This document shows positions 12,445-22,299 of a DNA stretch of 64,000 nucleotides, one piece after another. The stretch is from Rhynchosporium graminicola (lineage: Eukaryota > Ascomycota > Leotiomycetes > Helotiales > Ploettnerulaceae). Location of the stretch: NCBI GenBank assembly GCA_900074885.1, contig FJUW01000012.1, positions 310,001 to 374,000 on the forward strand, written 5' to 3'. Each line of letters starts with the position of its first letter. The first letter of the stretch is position 1. A model generated the notes under the pieces. The model had not been told where the DNA came from. It saw only the letters and a list, made by a program, of their open reading frames with translations, and searched no databases. The position numbers and the translations under genes are program-made.

Positions 12445-13304
12445 ATGATATGCATAATCATGCAGTTCGTGAGGTATAAAGGAAAAATCGTCGCTATGGC
12501 GCCCTTGAAAGCAGCCCAGGAATACTTCATCATACTACATAACGAACACACAATTCAACGTACTTTCTGTCGTCACCTAGGTAACGACATCACAGAACTC
12601 TTGTGGTTATCACAGCGCATCTTATCGGTGTTTCTGGACGTGACCAGCGTTCGCAGCCCACGTCCAAGCTCGGGACGATATGCATCATGGTTGAACGTCT
12701 TCTGTGGCTTACCGGCAGCTGGCGTGCTCGCGATTAAGCTCCTTCATTCCAGGAGACGCCTCGGAGTTTCCCAAGCAGTCTTTCAAGGGGTCAGGCCATA
12801 CATGACGAGAAAAGACATGCCTGGCCGATCCCGGATATTGTTTTTGGGCAGCACGTCTTTTCCATGTCAGCAGGAACGAGCGGCACTCGACCTGGCTCTT
12901 ACATGGCAAGTGGCGACTATTTCACCGTCGCAACTTTTAGGTAAGCCGGTCATGGCTCAAGACTTCATTTTACCATCGACCCTGTAGTGATAGTGAGTTA
13001 CATTGTGGTACGACTTGAAAACATTGTTTCAAGAGAGAATACAACGGAAGAAAAGGCTGTCGCCACTGTCGGGGCCATTCAAGCGGCTTGAGGCAGCACA
13101 GAGAACATTATCTCCGATGAAGTGATCCTGGAGATCAACATCTGGACCATGACTGCGGAGTGGCGTGACAAGATTCTCGCCAGTGTCAAGTACATCATTC
13201 TAGCAGATTTTTGTGCAGCACGCTGTCCAAAGGACCCTTCAATGAACGAGCTCATTCCTGCTCTCCGTCATTGGTCAATGACGATGATTTCGTTACGAAA
13301 ATGA
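12445..13304 (+). pseudogene. Possible relic of a fungal Zn2Cys6 transcription factor
   Basis: The open frame 12445-12987 contains SWLNVFCGLPAAGVLAIKLL (about 12688-12750). This resembles the GLPAAGVLA-type helix found in the middle-homology region of many fungal Zn2Cys6 transcription factors. No zinc cluster is found upstream and no continuous frame carries the usual following region. Downstream frames to 13304 and 13420 show no recognised motif. I therefore read it as an eroded C-terminal fragment. It could also be a chance resemblance, because only one motif supports it. Confidence 0.25.
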
Positions 13305-13684
13305 ATCGATCTTCCACTGGTTATATTGGGAAAAATCACAATCCTAACATGGACCGGCTTCTACGAAGTGAGGACTTAAGTGTGCTCGCCGAAGCTATCA
13401 ACAGGACGGATTGCTATTGATTCTTTGCCGGTCGTGATAGAGAGAAATCCGAGGAATCAATCTGAAAATTTGAGCCTTCATTGCCTATCAACCATAGCGT
13501 ATACTTTTCGCCAGTCATTTAGCCTAAATCGAAAACAGCAGTGAATGCTATGGTCATTGCTATGCTGAAGTATCTTGGGACGATGCTAACAGATACTGTA
13601 AATAAGATTTAATTGCTCATCAAATAGCCTTGAGAGAAACTTTCTGTATTGAATGTAGTTTCCAAATGTTCAATACGGCGTATA

Positions 13685-13830
13685 TATCCTCTCAGCTGCT
13701 GCCAGAATTATACTGATCTGTGCTCCGTCAAGCGATCAATTCAACGACGTTCGATCCTGTCTGAAGGGATATGATTGGCTGCTTTTTTGGTGATAGAAGA
13801 ACTGTAATTCTGGCAGCAGCTGAGGGAATA
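13685..13830. mobile_element. MITE-like element with 26-bp terminal inverted repeats
   Basis: The left arm 13685-13710 and right arm 13805-13830 are inverted copies matching at 24 of 26 positions. The inner 20 bases, CTCAGCTGCTGCCAGAATTA, match perfectly. Both ends terminate in TA, the target duplication of Tc1/mariner-type elements. The whole unit is 146 bp with no coding capacity. This is the architecture of a miniature inverted-repeat transposable element; family assignment rests only on the TA ends. Confidence 0.6.
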
Positions 13831-15411
13831 GGTCGTGAACTTCTCTAGCCTAGTATTCCTTTGAATGATCCTTCACCATACACTCTTTCCTAATCAAAGG
13901 ACCGGGGTCCAATCCTACGATTCAGACACGTGACTTTCCATGTGGACATCCCGATCCACCAGAGTTACCGAGGCACTATGATATTTCTGAATAAGAATGA
14001 TGCTGTCGATACACAGAAGATACGTCCTACGACAATTCCGTATGATCGCTGAACAGGGGTCCTGGCTTTGTTCTGGAATTGATTCGATTAGAGTGATGAT
14101 AGATGCAAGCCTCAGTAACGAAGTGTGAAATTTGAGATAAGTATGGCTTTCCGATTGATTGACTTAAGTCTCTGAGGGGGCAAGTAACTTGAACTTCTTC
14201 GCTTTGATAGAAGTACACAAAGTACCGGGGTTTAACCGCAGTAGCCGTGTTTTCAACCTCCATGTGCCAGACGAAAGGCACCAGTCAGGATTTTCGTCTC
14301 ATACGTACATCGAAGTAATGCACCACGTTGGGGTGGAATTTGAAAGTGGGGTTGGTGCAGGTCAGAATAACAGGTGATTAAATGAAATAGTCATGTTGCT
14401 TGAAGAGAGCTATCTACAGGAGATTCTAGCTATTTAGAATTGTACGAACTATAATTTACCGAGCGACCCGGAATATTCTATACTAGTTACTGGAGAAACC
14501 TCCGCTGTAGAGAGGGTGGCATAACTTGATGGTAAGGTGTAATCGCGTTTTAAAAGGTAACACTACGTGATTTTCTGTTTTATAAAGCAAGATTGAGCAA
14601 GCTTTATCAAGAACTTGGCTGAAAACTCTGATAGAGGGAGTCTGATAGAGAGCTATACTACCCTTCCATCCAACCCCACCCCCCCTGGATTACAAAGTAG
14701 AGACCGTGGGTTTGTGAACCAGGTTTTGACAGATTCTATTCCCCCGGATCTGCAATAAGCCCTTGCATGAATTGTTCTCCACTATGTAAGCAAACAAGGT
14801 ATAGTAACAACCAGAAGCCCTGCTAGACTTTGTATACTAGCAACAATTTGATATTTTCTAGATTTTAGAGCAAGTTCAAAAGACTCTCGAGTTTGTAAAG
14901 AAGGTTTTCAAGACTCGAAAAGATGAAACTAGGTAGGCAAACCGCCTTAATTAAAAAGCTACATACACAGGTACAGCGGTCAAGTTCTGTTAGTTCGACT
15001 AGCAAGGGGTAGATGACCTGAATGCAAAAGGTTTAACCTTTGGAGCGCACTGAATTCTTGGTCACTGAATGACCGACCAGTCTACGCCCTGCGTGTTTTC
15101 CTGGTTTCTTCCACCTAGACAAAGTCACTGAGCCGCTCGTTAGTCGTACTAACAATACTTGATCGCTGTACCTCTGTATACATATAAATTACATCTCGAC
15201 CCGGGGGTGAGGGCGAGGGGGGTAGTAACCCAAAATACGAATAGAACCTAATAAAAAAAACCTACCCAAGAACTCTAATAAGGTACTAATTACGAATCTG
15301 GTACCGAAGTCAGCCTGACACTGGGAAGCTACCGATAATAAATGCGTATATAACCTAACGATACGAGCTGATGGGAGCTCAGTAGGGTCGAGAATACAGT
15401 CAAATTACGAA
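13831..15411. other. Gene-poor AT-rich tract with degenerate repeats
   Basis: No gene is supported. Around 14880-14940 there is a degenerate block (AAAGACTCTCGAG ... AAGACTCGAAAAGATGAAACTAGG) that resembles 16715-16790, suggesting old, mutated repeat copies. A G-rich run (CCCGGGGGTGAGGGCGAGGGGGG) lies near 15199-15222. The last 200 bp are the upstream region of the metalloprotease gene. Confidence 0.4.
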
Positions 15412-16396
15412 ATGTGGTGGAGATGTCACGTTTCGCTCTTAGTGGTGTTAGTCACCACCACTCGAGCCTTTTTTTGCCCAACGCTACACATGGAACAAGA
15501 CATCATCGACCGTGCAATCGAGTATGAGGAAGCACAACGAAGCAGTATCGGCCGCCGCTCCAACCCAAAAATTGGAGTCTATTTGCACAACGTTGCGAGC
15601 GGTCCAACTTGGGAAGAAGGATATGTCTCTGTAAGTTCGTTCTAAAAATCTGCTTTGGAACGACTATAATGTCACTAAAACATCCTAGGAGCCACTTCTT
15701 CAACATCAATTCAGCATTCTCCACGATGTATTCCGTCCTCACGGCTTTGAACTCAGCCTTAGAAAGATTTCCCACACTATCAACCCTGACTGGGCCAACA
15801 GCACCATAGATTCACAGGCCGAAGCCGATATGAAAAATGCCTTACACCAGGGCACATACACAGATGTCAATATCTATATTCTCGACCGGTTGTTCGACCA
15901 TGCTCCTATCAATGACACCATTGATCACATAGATCTAGGAAATGACCTCGGCTTCGCGGTCTACGAACTTGGGGGACTTGCACACTTTCCACTCGCTGAA
16001 GTTGCTCAATCTTCTGATTACACCTCCGACGGCATATCACTAAATCATAAAGTGGCATGGGGTGCGTTCAATTTCACGAACAATTTGGGACTGGTAGCTG
16101 TTCACGAAATGGGACATTGGCTCGGACTGCCGCATCCTTTCAGCCAAGGCTGCGAAGGCCTTGGCGACGGGATTGCTGATACGCCAAATGAAGACATCAG
16201 TGTACCGTTACCTGGTAACGCTACGTTCATGGATTGTCTTCCGCGGGACACGTGTCCACACAAGCAAGGCTTAGATCCGATCCACAATTACATGGGCTAT
16301 ACGTGGGATAGCTGTAGGACTGAATTCACGCCTGGGCAGGTAGACAGGATGCATACGCTCTTCAATTTGCTGAGGCTTCCGAAGGTGCCGGCGTAG
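15412..16396 (+). CDS. Secreted M43-family zinc metalloprotease
   Basis: The product is probably an extracellular endopeptidase of the MEROPS M43 (pappalysin/cytophagalysin) family. Exons 15412-15630 and 15689-16396 flank a 58-nt intron (GTAAGT ... CTAG, phase 0), giving 308 residues. The first about 20 residues (MWWRCHVSLLVVLVTTTRA) are a signal peptide. The zinc site HEMGHWLGLPH (residues 212-222) is the metzincin HExxHxxGxxH with all three His and the Glu. The Met-turn NYMGY is at about 273-277. Conserved Cys residues follow the zinc site (QGCEG, MDCLP, DTCPH, DSCRT) in the spacing usual for fungal homologues. NDT, NFT and NAT are potential N-glycosylation sites. Nothing appears broken. 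It stands alone in a repeat-rich, AT-rich tract, a setting common for host- or substrate-related secreted proteins. Confidence 0.92.
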
Positions 16397-19387
16397 CTGA
16401 TAGGAAGAGTTTTTTTTGTGACCCTTTCTTATCATAGAGCCTTATTTGCAAGTTCTTGTAGGAGTCTGTTTATCGAACCGGAAGCCGGGGGTTTGAGGGA
16501 CGAAATCTGCGCCGAGACAGCGCAAGTAAAGCTTCAATAAGATGTTAGTAAATAAAGAATAGTAGTAATAAAATTGAAGGTATTTCATTCTACAATCCCT
16601 CCCGCAGTTCAGATGTCGATTTGTAAGTCCGCGACCTAGATATTTCGTGTAAGTAACTCAGTGCTTTACTAGACTTAGTACAACAGCTAGAATCTAGTTT
16701 TTGATAGTTCGACCAAGTATAGAAGATTCTCGAGCATTTGAAGGGTCTCGAGACTCAAATAACGAAATCAGGTAATTACTGGCCCCCCTCTAGTTTAGAC
16801 GTTAAATCTTTCGCCCTTATCATAGCTCAAAGTTCAATATTGAAATCAGGGGGGCGGGGAGAATGGTAAAGTACCCTCAATTCACTACCTATAAATACTA
16901 ATAAATCGAATTTACACAAAGGGGGGGGGGAGGTTGCTAGTACCAACCCCTAGCTGGTCTAAAGGGTATTTATATGCATGAGCATGTGGTAAATGAATGG
17001 AGTGTAAGTAAGTATTAGTTCTTGTCATTTATGTCACGAACTCTTCCTTATAAACTCGAAAATCTACTATATCTACTCTAAAATCTCTGAAAAGGTCAAA
17101 CTCTAGCTAGAAGACTTAGTCTAGTATGTCTCATAATACGTCATATGAAGTATCTACTTCGTAAGTCGCCAATCTATTCATAATATACGAATCGAGGAGA
17201 CAGTATAAGATCAAGTGCGGAGTGACCCAGAAACTCTATAAAGACGGGCTGTTACTAAGTATATAGTATACGCTACGTCATGATTTTTGTACGTACGCAC
17301 TTGCCAGGTCGTTGCGTACTCATATAACCATAATTCCAACGTCTCGAATATAAAGCATCCGAGGTTATTTTCCTCAAAACCTGCACTAATCGATAGTGCA
17401 GTGTATGGAATGCTCACTTCTGCTGGAAGAAAAGTTCGAGGAAATCTCAGAGTAGTTCGGTGTTTTTCCTTTTTTTTTCTGCGTTCTTCATCGTCGATCG
17501 ACGTTGTTTAAAAGGTAAAGATAAGCTCCCCATATATTACCGTAGACTGGTGCGACCTGGGTATTTCATGAGTTACGATTACATTTAGTATATGTTTCTT
17601 CAATTGAACCGGACTGAGGGTTGGCCGGCTCTAAATATTTAGCAATCTAAAGCGGGATACACTGGAAGAGGTAGTTACTTACGTGATCAACTTTATCACA
17701 TACTTGAAGGTTGATGCACTCGAGGAGTGCAAAAATTTACTCAGAAAGAATCATGATTCGCAGGAGAATTTGTGGACCTGGACTCTTGCAGAAGTACATC
17801 TACCTAAATTCAAAAGACATAACCAAGAAACAAGGGATCTATCGGGACAAGTACTCGTAACCATGAGGTACTAAAAGCGGATACTAGCGAACGGAGCCTC
17901 TGTCCTCTTATCGTCTGGCAAAATGTAAGCGAACTCCTAGATAAGCAGAGCTTCTACCTCGCCACATCCATGATCTCTGCCATCGTCGCCGACTCGAACT
18001 CGATGAAAGAATTGAATAAGGGGTCAACGCGGTGAAGCTACTTCAAAAAATTATCATAGGAAGCACAAAAAAAAGGTCCTGGCTATCTTTGATCTTTTTC
18101 CATCTTCCGATAGTATGCCAGCATCGACAAACAACTGTAATGTTTTCCTCGCAGATGATACTGCTTTGCGAGCTTTCCTCTTTGCTCGGGCTTTTCTATC
18201 CGTCTGTGCATCCATGAGGACAGAGTTGGAAACGTTGAAAGCAACCTTGAAAGCCCGGAGGGAAGAAAGAACAGGCTGGCAGAGATTCAAGCAAGTCCAA
18301 AGCAGAATTGATGACGATATCGCTCTGGGCTCTACACACTTGAGCTACGCAGTACAGCTTCCACGCAATCAAGGCAAATAGACGAATTGGATTTATTCCT
18401 ATTACGCAATCAAAACCCATGATTATGGGTAACGGCTATAAGAAGAGGAAGGTCATGGATACAAGTAAAACGTCTATGATTCGTTGCGCGAACCAGCGTG
18501 ATCTGTGTGCAGTGGCAATAAAGATCGATCCTGGACATCTAGCTGCTGAGAGAGGGCCGTGTTTTCGGAAGCTTGTGAAATGATGCTTACTAATGCCACG
18601 ATCAAAGCAAAAATGATACGTGCGAGAGGAAGTCACCAGAGGAGGTGAAATACGAATGTGACAAGGATCCGGAATATCAGTGGACTTCTATGCCGGAGGA
18701 TTATTTGTCTGCAGATAGTACCATGGCCGCGGCCATCTGTTCGTGAGTACTAAATTCTCCCCGCGGATGAGTTACTGCCAAACCACGAGACGTTATTTTT
18801 TGATAGTATATGGTATTTGTTTTCGTGACGCTTTTAACTATCAAACTATGTAGTAGCTAACTCCTCTATCCTTGTCAGAACAAAGTGGCTGATCCTCGCG
18901 AAGCTAATACTATCTCACTTGCTCAATACAGGTGCTAAATCATTCTCTTGTATTGACTTTAATATCTTTTAATATTACAGTTTTGCGTGAGTTCCGCAAA
19001 TTTACTATGATGATCACGTGAAGTTCTGAAATGTTTTCGCGACTTTAAACTCTTTTCTAGTGAGGCAGTTTAGTCTGCTCCAATCGGCCACTTCTTTTTG
19101 GCATCGATATCTCCTTTTCATTCGGTCCATGTCACTGGATACGTGAAAGCGCAAGTATGACACGTCTATGGTTGGCCTTGTCGTGAAAGCACAGTCCATC
19201 GGCAGTGAGTTGGCCATTATACAATGCAGGAGTCAAGTTATTCCTTGAAACGTGGACGCAGAAGCTTTCCATGAAGATATCCAGCTCCCGGAGGTACCAA
19301 TCACTCCAAGTCCCCATGTCCGAGCCCGATACCTGTCGTAGATCGAAGTACTTTATTTTATTAATTTGAATAACGGCAGCGCCTGGC
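16397..19387. other. Gene-poor AT-rich tract, probable RIP-degraded repeats
   Basis: Three kilobases without a supported gene. The block at 16680-16800 (GATTCTCGAGCATTTG ... CTCGAGACTCAAATAACG) is a diverged relative of 14870-14950. GCGACCTAGATATTTC near 16630 and GCGACCTGGGTATTTC near 17550 look like another decayed pair. A G9 run occurs at about 16921. Overlapping frames at 18054-18420 on both strands have no family resemblance. TA-rich composition and scattered transitions suggest RIP, but I could not compute an index. Confidence 0.4.
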
Positions 19388-19506
19388 ACATACGACCATA
19401 GACTGGTGAGAAATGGGCATCCCGTCCGCTCTGCCATACACAAGCACCAGATCGGCAGATTAGTAGTTGGGTGGGTGACCACCAGCGAATACCTGCTGTT
19501 GTATGT
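19388..19506 (+). rRNA. 5S ribosomal RNA, divergent variant
   Basis: The about 119-nt unit begins ACATACGACCATAG and ends TGTTGTATGT, the complementary arms of helix I in fungal 5S rRNA. The hallmark block TAGTAGTTGGGTGGGTGACC followed by ACCAGCGAAT (19470-19500) is fully conserved and includes the internal RNA polymerase III control region. The middle differs strongly from the fungal 5S I know, but pairing is kept: CTGGTG (from 19402) can pair with CACCAG (from 19444), and GGCAG with CTGCT. A T10 run at 19506-19515 is the terminator. It is a lone copy, as in fungi with dispersed 5S genes. It may be a minor functional type or a decaying copy; preserved pairing favours the former. Confidence 0.85.
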
Positions 19507-19515
19507 TTTTTTTTT
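19506..19515 (+). terminator. RNA polymerase III terminator of the 5S gene
   Basis: A run of ten T on the coding strand immediately follows the 3' arm of the 5S rRNA. Pol III needs four or more T, so this is a strong terminator. Confidence 0.8.
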
Positions 19516-19878
19516 GGTATAAAATTTAGACCCTCAAGCATCTTGCGCTTAAATATGAAAAGAAATCCCACCTGGTTCTTTTTCGCCCTACAGCCGTGCT
19601 TATTCCCAGCTGCACAAGAGAAAGACCAGTGAGAGTAGCTAGCGTTCGCTATTGTTATTGGGCTTCCAAGCATCTCACACATGAGTGAAAGTGTAACGCT
19701 TTTTGTGTCCCCATCATTTTGGAAGAGGGACGTGAAAATTAGATTGGGGGAGGTTCTTATGATGAGCAGCAACTACTATGTAGCTAATTTATATGATCAG
19801 GTAAAACTAAAATTACATCATGCATAAATGGTATATCTTCACAACGTCTCAACTATCTATTGACACCTCTCCCGGAAT

Positions 19879-20145
19879 CTAGCATTTGTGATTACAAGCT
19901 CCAGTGACAATATTGCAGCATTTACAGGCAGATCCGTCCTGCTGGAGCATCGGTGTCAGTCAGGTTGAGCGATTATGATATAAAGTGCTCACCTCGGGAC
20001 TTTTACATCCGCAAGGACATACGGTAACCTCGCAATATGGTTTGAAAAAAAAGGAGACACGCCAAGGTTATGGCTTTGGAGAGCGATTATCGCAGACCTT
20101 GAGGCCTGAGTGAGAAACATAGCTGCAGTTATCCTCATTCACCAT
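19879..20145 (-). CDS. Possible metallothionein-like Cys-rich small protein
   Basis: Proposed exons are 20145-20098, 20028-19993 and 19941-19879, giving 48 residues with nine Cys. The C-terminal part has VCPCGCKSPE (a CxCxC motif), then SACKCC and GACNHKC, followed directly by a stop. The second intron (19992-19942) is a textbook fungal intron: GTGAGC donor, CTGAC branch point, CTCCAG acceptor. The exon before it has no ATG and an upstream in-frame stop, so a first exon is required. The proposed one starts MVNEDNCSYVSHSG but uses a weak donor (GTCTGC) and a GAG acceptor. Clustered CxC and CxCC motifs fit a copper or zinc metallothionein. A Cys-rich secreted peptide is less likely because no signal sequence is seen. 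The Cys-rich exons are convincing; the first exon is not. Confidence 0.42.
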
Positions 20146-21242
20146 GATATGGTCAGCTCAAAGTTCTTATTGACGTGGAAGAAACCCGAAGGTATTCATT
20201 TCTACCAGCACTTGGGCACTTGAGATAGCGAAAGAGACCAAAATCAGAGCGGAAGGGCGGGAACCCATTCGGCAGCTGTGTAGTTGCGTGAATGACGAGA
20301 ATGTTCGCGCGGATATTGCGCGCTAGCGAGTGATTGTAAATTGAAGTTTTTCTTGGACGAATGTGTGACTTCTGAATCCAAATGAACGAATGAAATACTT
20401 CTCGGAGGGGATAGCAAGATCGAATCAGAGCAGAGTGGGTTCTTCGTATATAATTATTCAAGTCTATCTTCAGCTTTTTGACTTTCATGCCTTTGATCAA
20501 GCAAACTTTACTTACTCTCCCCTCAGGTCTGAGTCTACGGAGAAACGAGAGAAGTATCCCAGACAACAGGCACAAGCTCATCCGATTAGAACTTCGGAAC
20601 TAAAGACAAAGGGTTCTAGGCAATGGTGATTGGCTACGCTTTATCTCCGGGAATATACCCAATATGTGAAGCTTTTCTGTGATGACTTTTGCTGCGATAT
20701 CTTTTCTGCGAGCATGAAAGGTACAAAATATGTACCAGAGCAAATCTCAGAGAGCGCGGCATAGTCACTTAGAATACTCAATTTCCAGATCAATTACAGT
20801 ATACTCTATCGAGCTCGCAGGTCAGCCAGGTCAGAGCTCAGCCTGTGCGAGAAGTGCCAATCTTAGGTTTTGCGCTCCGAATTTTCAAAGCAATAACGTC
20901 AACTCCAGACGAGTTTAGTTGTGGGACGGACTAAAATAAGCGAGACAAAGTAAATAATGATAGTCAAAATTTCGATACAACGTTTTCACCATTTTTGTCA
21001 CATGCCTTTCTCTCGAATAAAAAAATATATCTCATCTTCTAATACTTTCACATCGGTACACGAAGGAAAATGCTGTTACCTAATCCCCAGGGATATACCT
21101 ATTCTACTCGGGCACAAAACTAAATAAAGAGAAGTTACTCTAAAGCAAAATATCTTCCAGCTCCTGACACTCACCTCCATATTACCAAGTGCCTAAATAT
21201 TTCCACTTGATCGAAGAATTGAGTTGTTCGGAGAAACACTTA
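20146..21242. other. Gene-poor tract before the solo LTR
   Basis: No gene is supported. A 142-codon open frame on the minus strand (20153-20581) shows no motif and no codon pattern I trust. The tract is AT-rich. Bases 21238-21242 are the left copy of the ACTTA target duplication of the solo LTR. Confidence 0.4.
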
Positions 21243-21420
21243 TATGGCAAGGTTACGTTGATCTTCAGAGTAAGGCATAGAGTAATTGAATATTATTAGT
21301 TGCATTACAGTACTAATTACTATAGAGAGTTAACCAAAGGTATTATCTAGGAATATCCGCACGGACCATGCACGTGACTACAGTCACCTGATCCATACCA
21401 AGACCCATATCCTCGCAACA
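21243..21420 (-). repeat. Solo LTR of the copia element, TSD ACTTA
   Basis: This is a 178-bp copy of the LTR found at 42881-43058 and 48258-48435, in the same orientation, including the segments GTTACGTTGATCTTCAGAG, CTAGGAATATCCGCACGGAC and CCCATATCCTCGCAACA. It is bounded by the perfect 5-bp direct repeat ACTTA at 21238-21242 and 21421-21425, so it is a complete insertion reduced to one LTR by recombination between LTRs. It differs from the other copies mainly by transitions. Confidence 0.9.
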
Positions 21421-21425
21421 ACTTA

Positions 21426-21937
21426 CAAGAAAGACGTATACTAAAATTTCCTGATTTACGGATAATTTCAAGAAAATACGTAACAAACACACAAATCCTG
21501 AGGGGCTTAACGTCCTAAGAATACCAAAGTCTGATGGATACATCGACTGAGCTAATGATGAAGTGCGGAAAGTCCATTTACTTTGTAGTGATGGATCTTT
21601 ACGGAGACGCTGCACTCATTATCTAATTCCCGAGCCTGGGCGGTTGTGGAGGCCCCGAGAGAGTGGATTGAGACGTCGTAACTACTGCTGAACCCCGATT
21701 TGCGCAACAATTGGACTCGAGAACTTCCTGCGAATTCCTTTTAGTACACGAGAATGTAGACAAATCTTGAAGTATTGAATATGATTGGCTACTAATACTG
21801 GTCGCTCGTGTTAATACAGAATTTGATTCGGTATGTCGAATCATAAATTTCCTTCTAAATTTCTAAAAACCCTCGTCCATAAATAACAAGTTAATAGTAA
21901 TCAAATTTCAGCGACATCCAGCGACATCCAGCGACAT
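21426..21937. repeat. Intergenic with 10-bp tandem repeat
   Basis: No gene is supported. Three tandem copies of the decamer GCGACATCCA (third copy GCGACATCTA) lie at 21911-21940, overlapping the stop codon of the small broken gene to the right. The rest is unremarkable AT-rich sequence. Confidence 0.5.
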
Positions 21938-22299
21938 CTAGCGCTTGGTGTTTCGTTTGTTGATTTTGTCGCCGCGCTTCTTACTATCGGAAGTCTTCGA
22001 GCCTGCTTCAACAAACCCATTGTCAGTGTTGGAGCCAGACACAACACCGCAGTTGAAAGATCCTAACAGAGTCTGATTTGCCGGCGGTAGAAGCAGGAAC
22101 AAACTCCTCCGAGTCAGAGCCAACAAGTGCTTCCATCGAATCCGTGACGTGCAAAGTGGTGTAACCATACTCGAAAGAGTCTGCATATCGAATGTCAGCA
22201 TCGAATTCAAACAGAGGTGGTAGTAGATTTACAGTTGAATGAAACAAGATCTGTGTAAAACTTCTTGGACTGCTTCTTGAATTTGACTACTGGCGCCAT
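21938..22299 (-). pseudogene. Small Lys-rich gene with an apparent frameshift
   Basis: Exon 1 begins MAPVVKFKKQSKKFYTD at 22299 and meets a plausible 52-nt intron (22232-22181, GTAAAT ... GCAG). Exon 2 reads SFEYGYTTLHVTDSMEALVG, then a Ser/Glu-rich stretch to about 22080, where its frame soon stops. A second frame takes over at once with GSFNCGVVSGSNTDNGF and ends in a basic KKRGDKINKRNTKR tail at 21938. The switch is a single extra base in GTTAGGATC near 22068, so the simplest reading is a one-base frameshift in a small gene with a nuclear-type basic tail. I recognise no family. A second unseen intron is the alternative. Confidence 0.3.

Noticed and set aside
18054..18420. Opposed small frames with basic, helix-like sequence (RKARAKRKARKAVSSARK)
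   Set aside because: Looks protein-like but no ATG-initiated, spliced or family-supported model could be built.
19132..19772. Minus-strand frames of 116 and 139 codons
   Set aside because: They run across the 5S rRNA gene and its terminator; no protein motif.
20153..20581. 142-codon minus-strand frame
   Set aside because: No motif, biased to Arg/Ser/Ile in an unconvincing way, and no splice partners.
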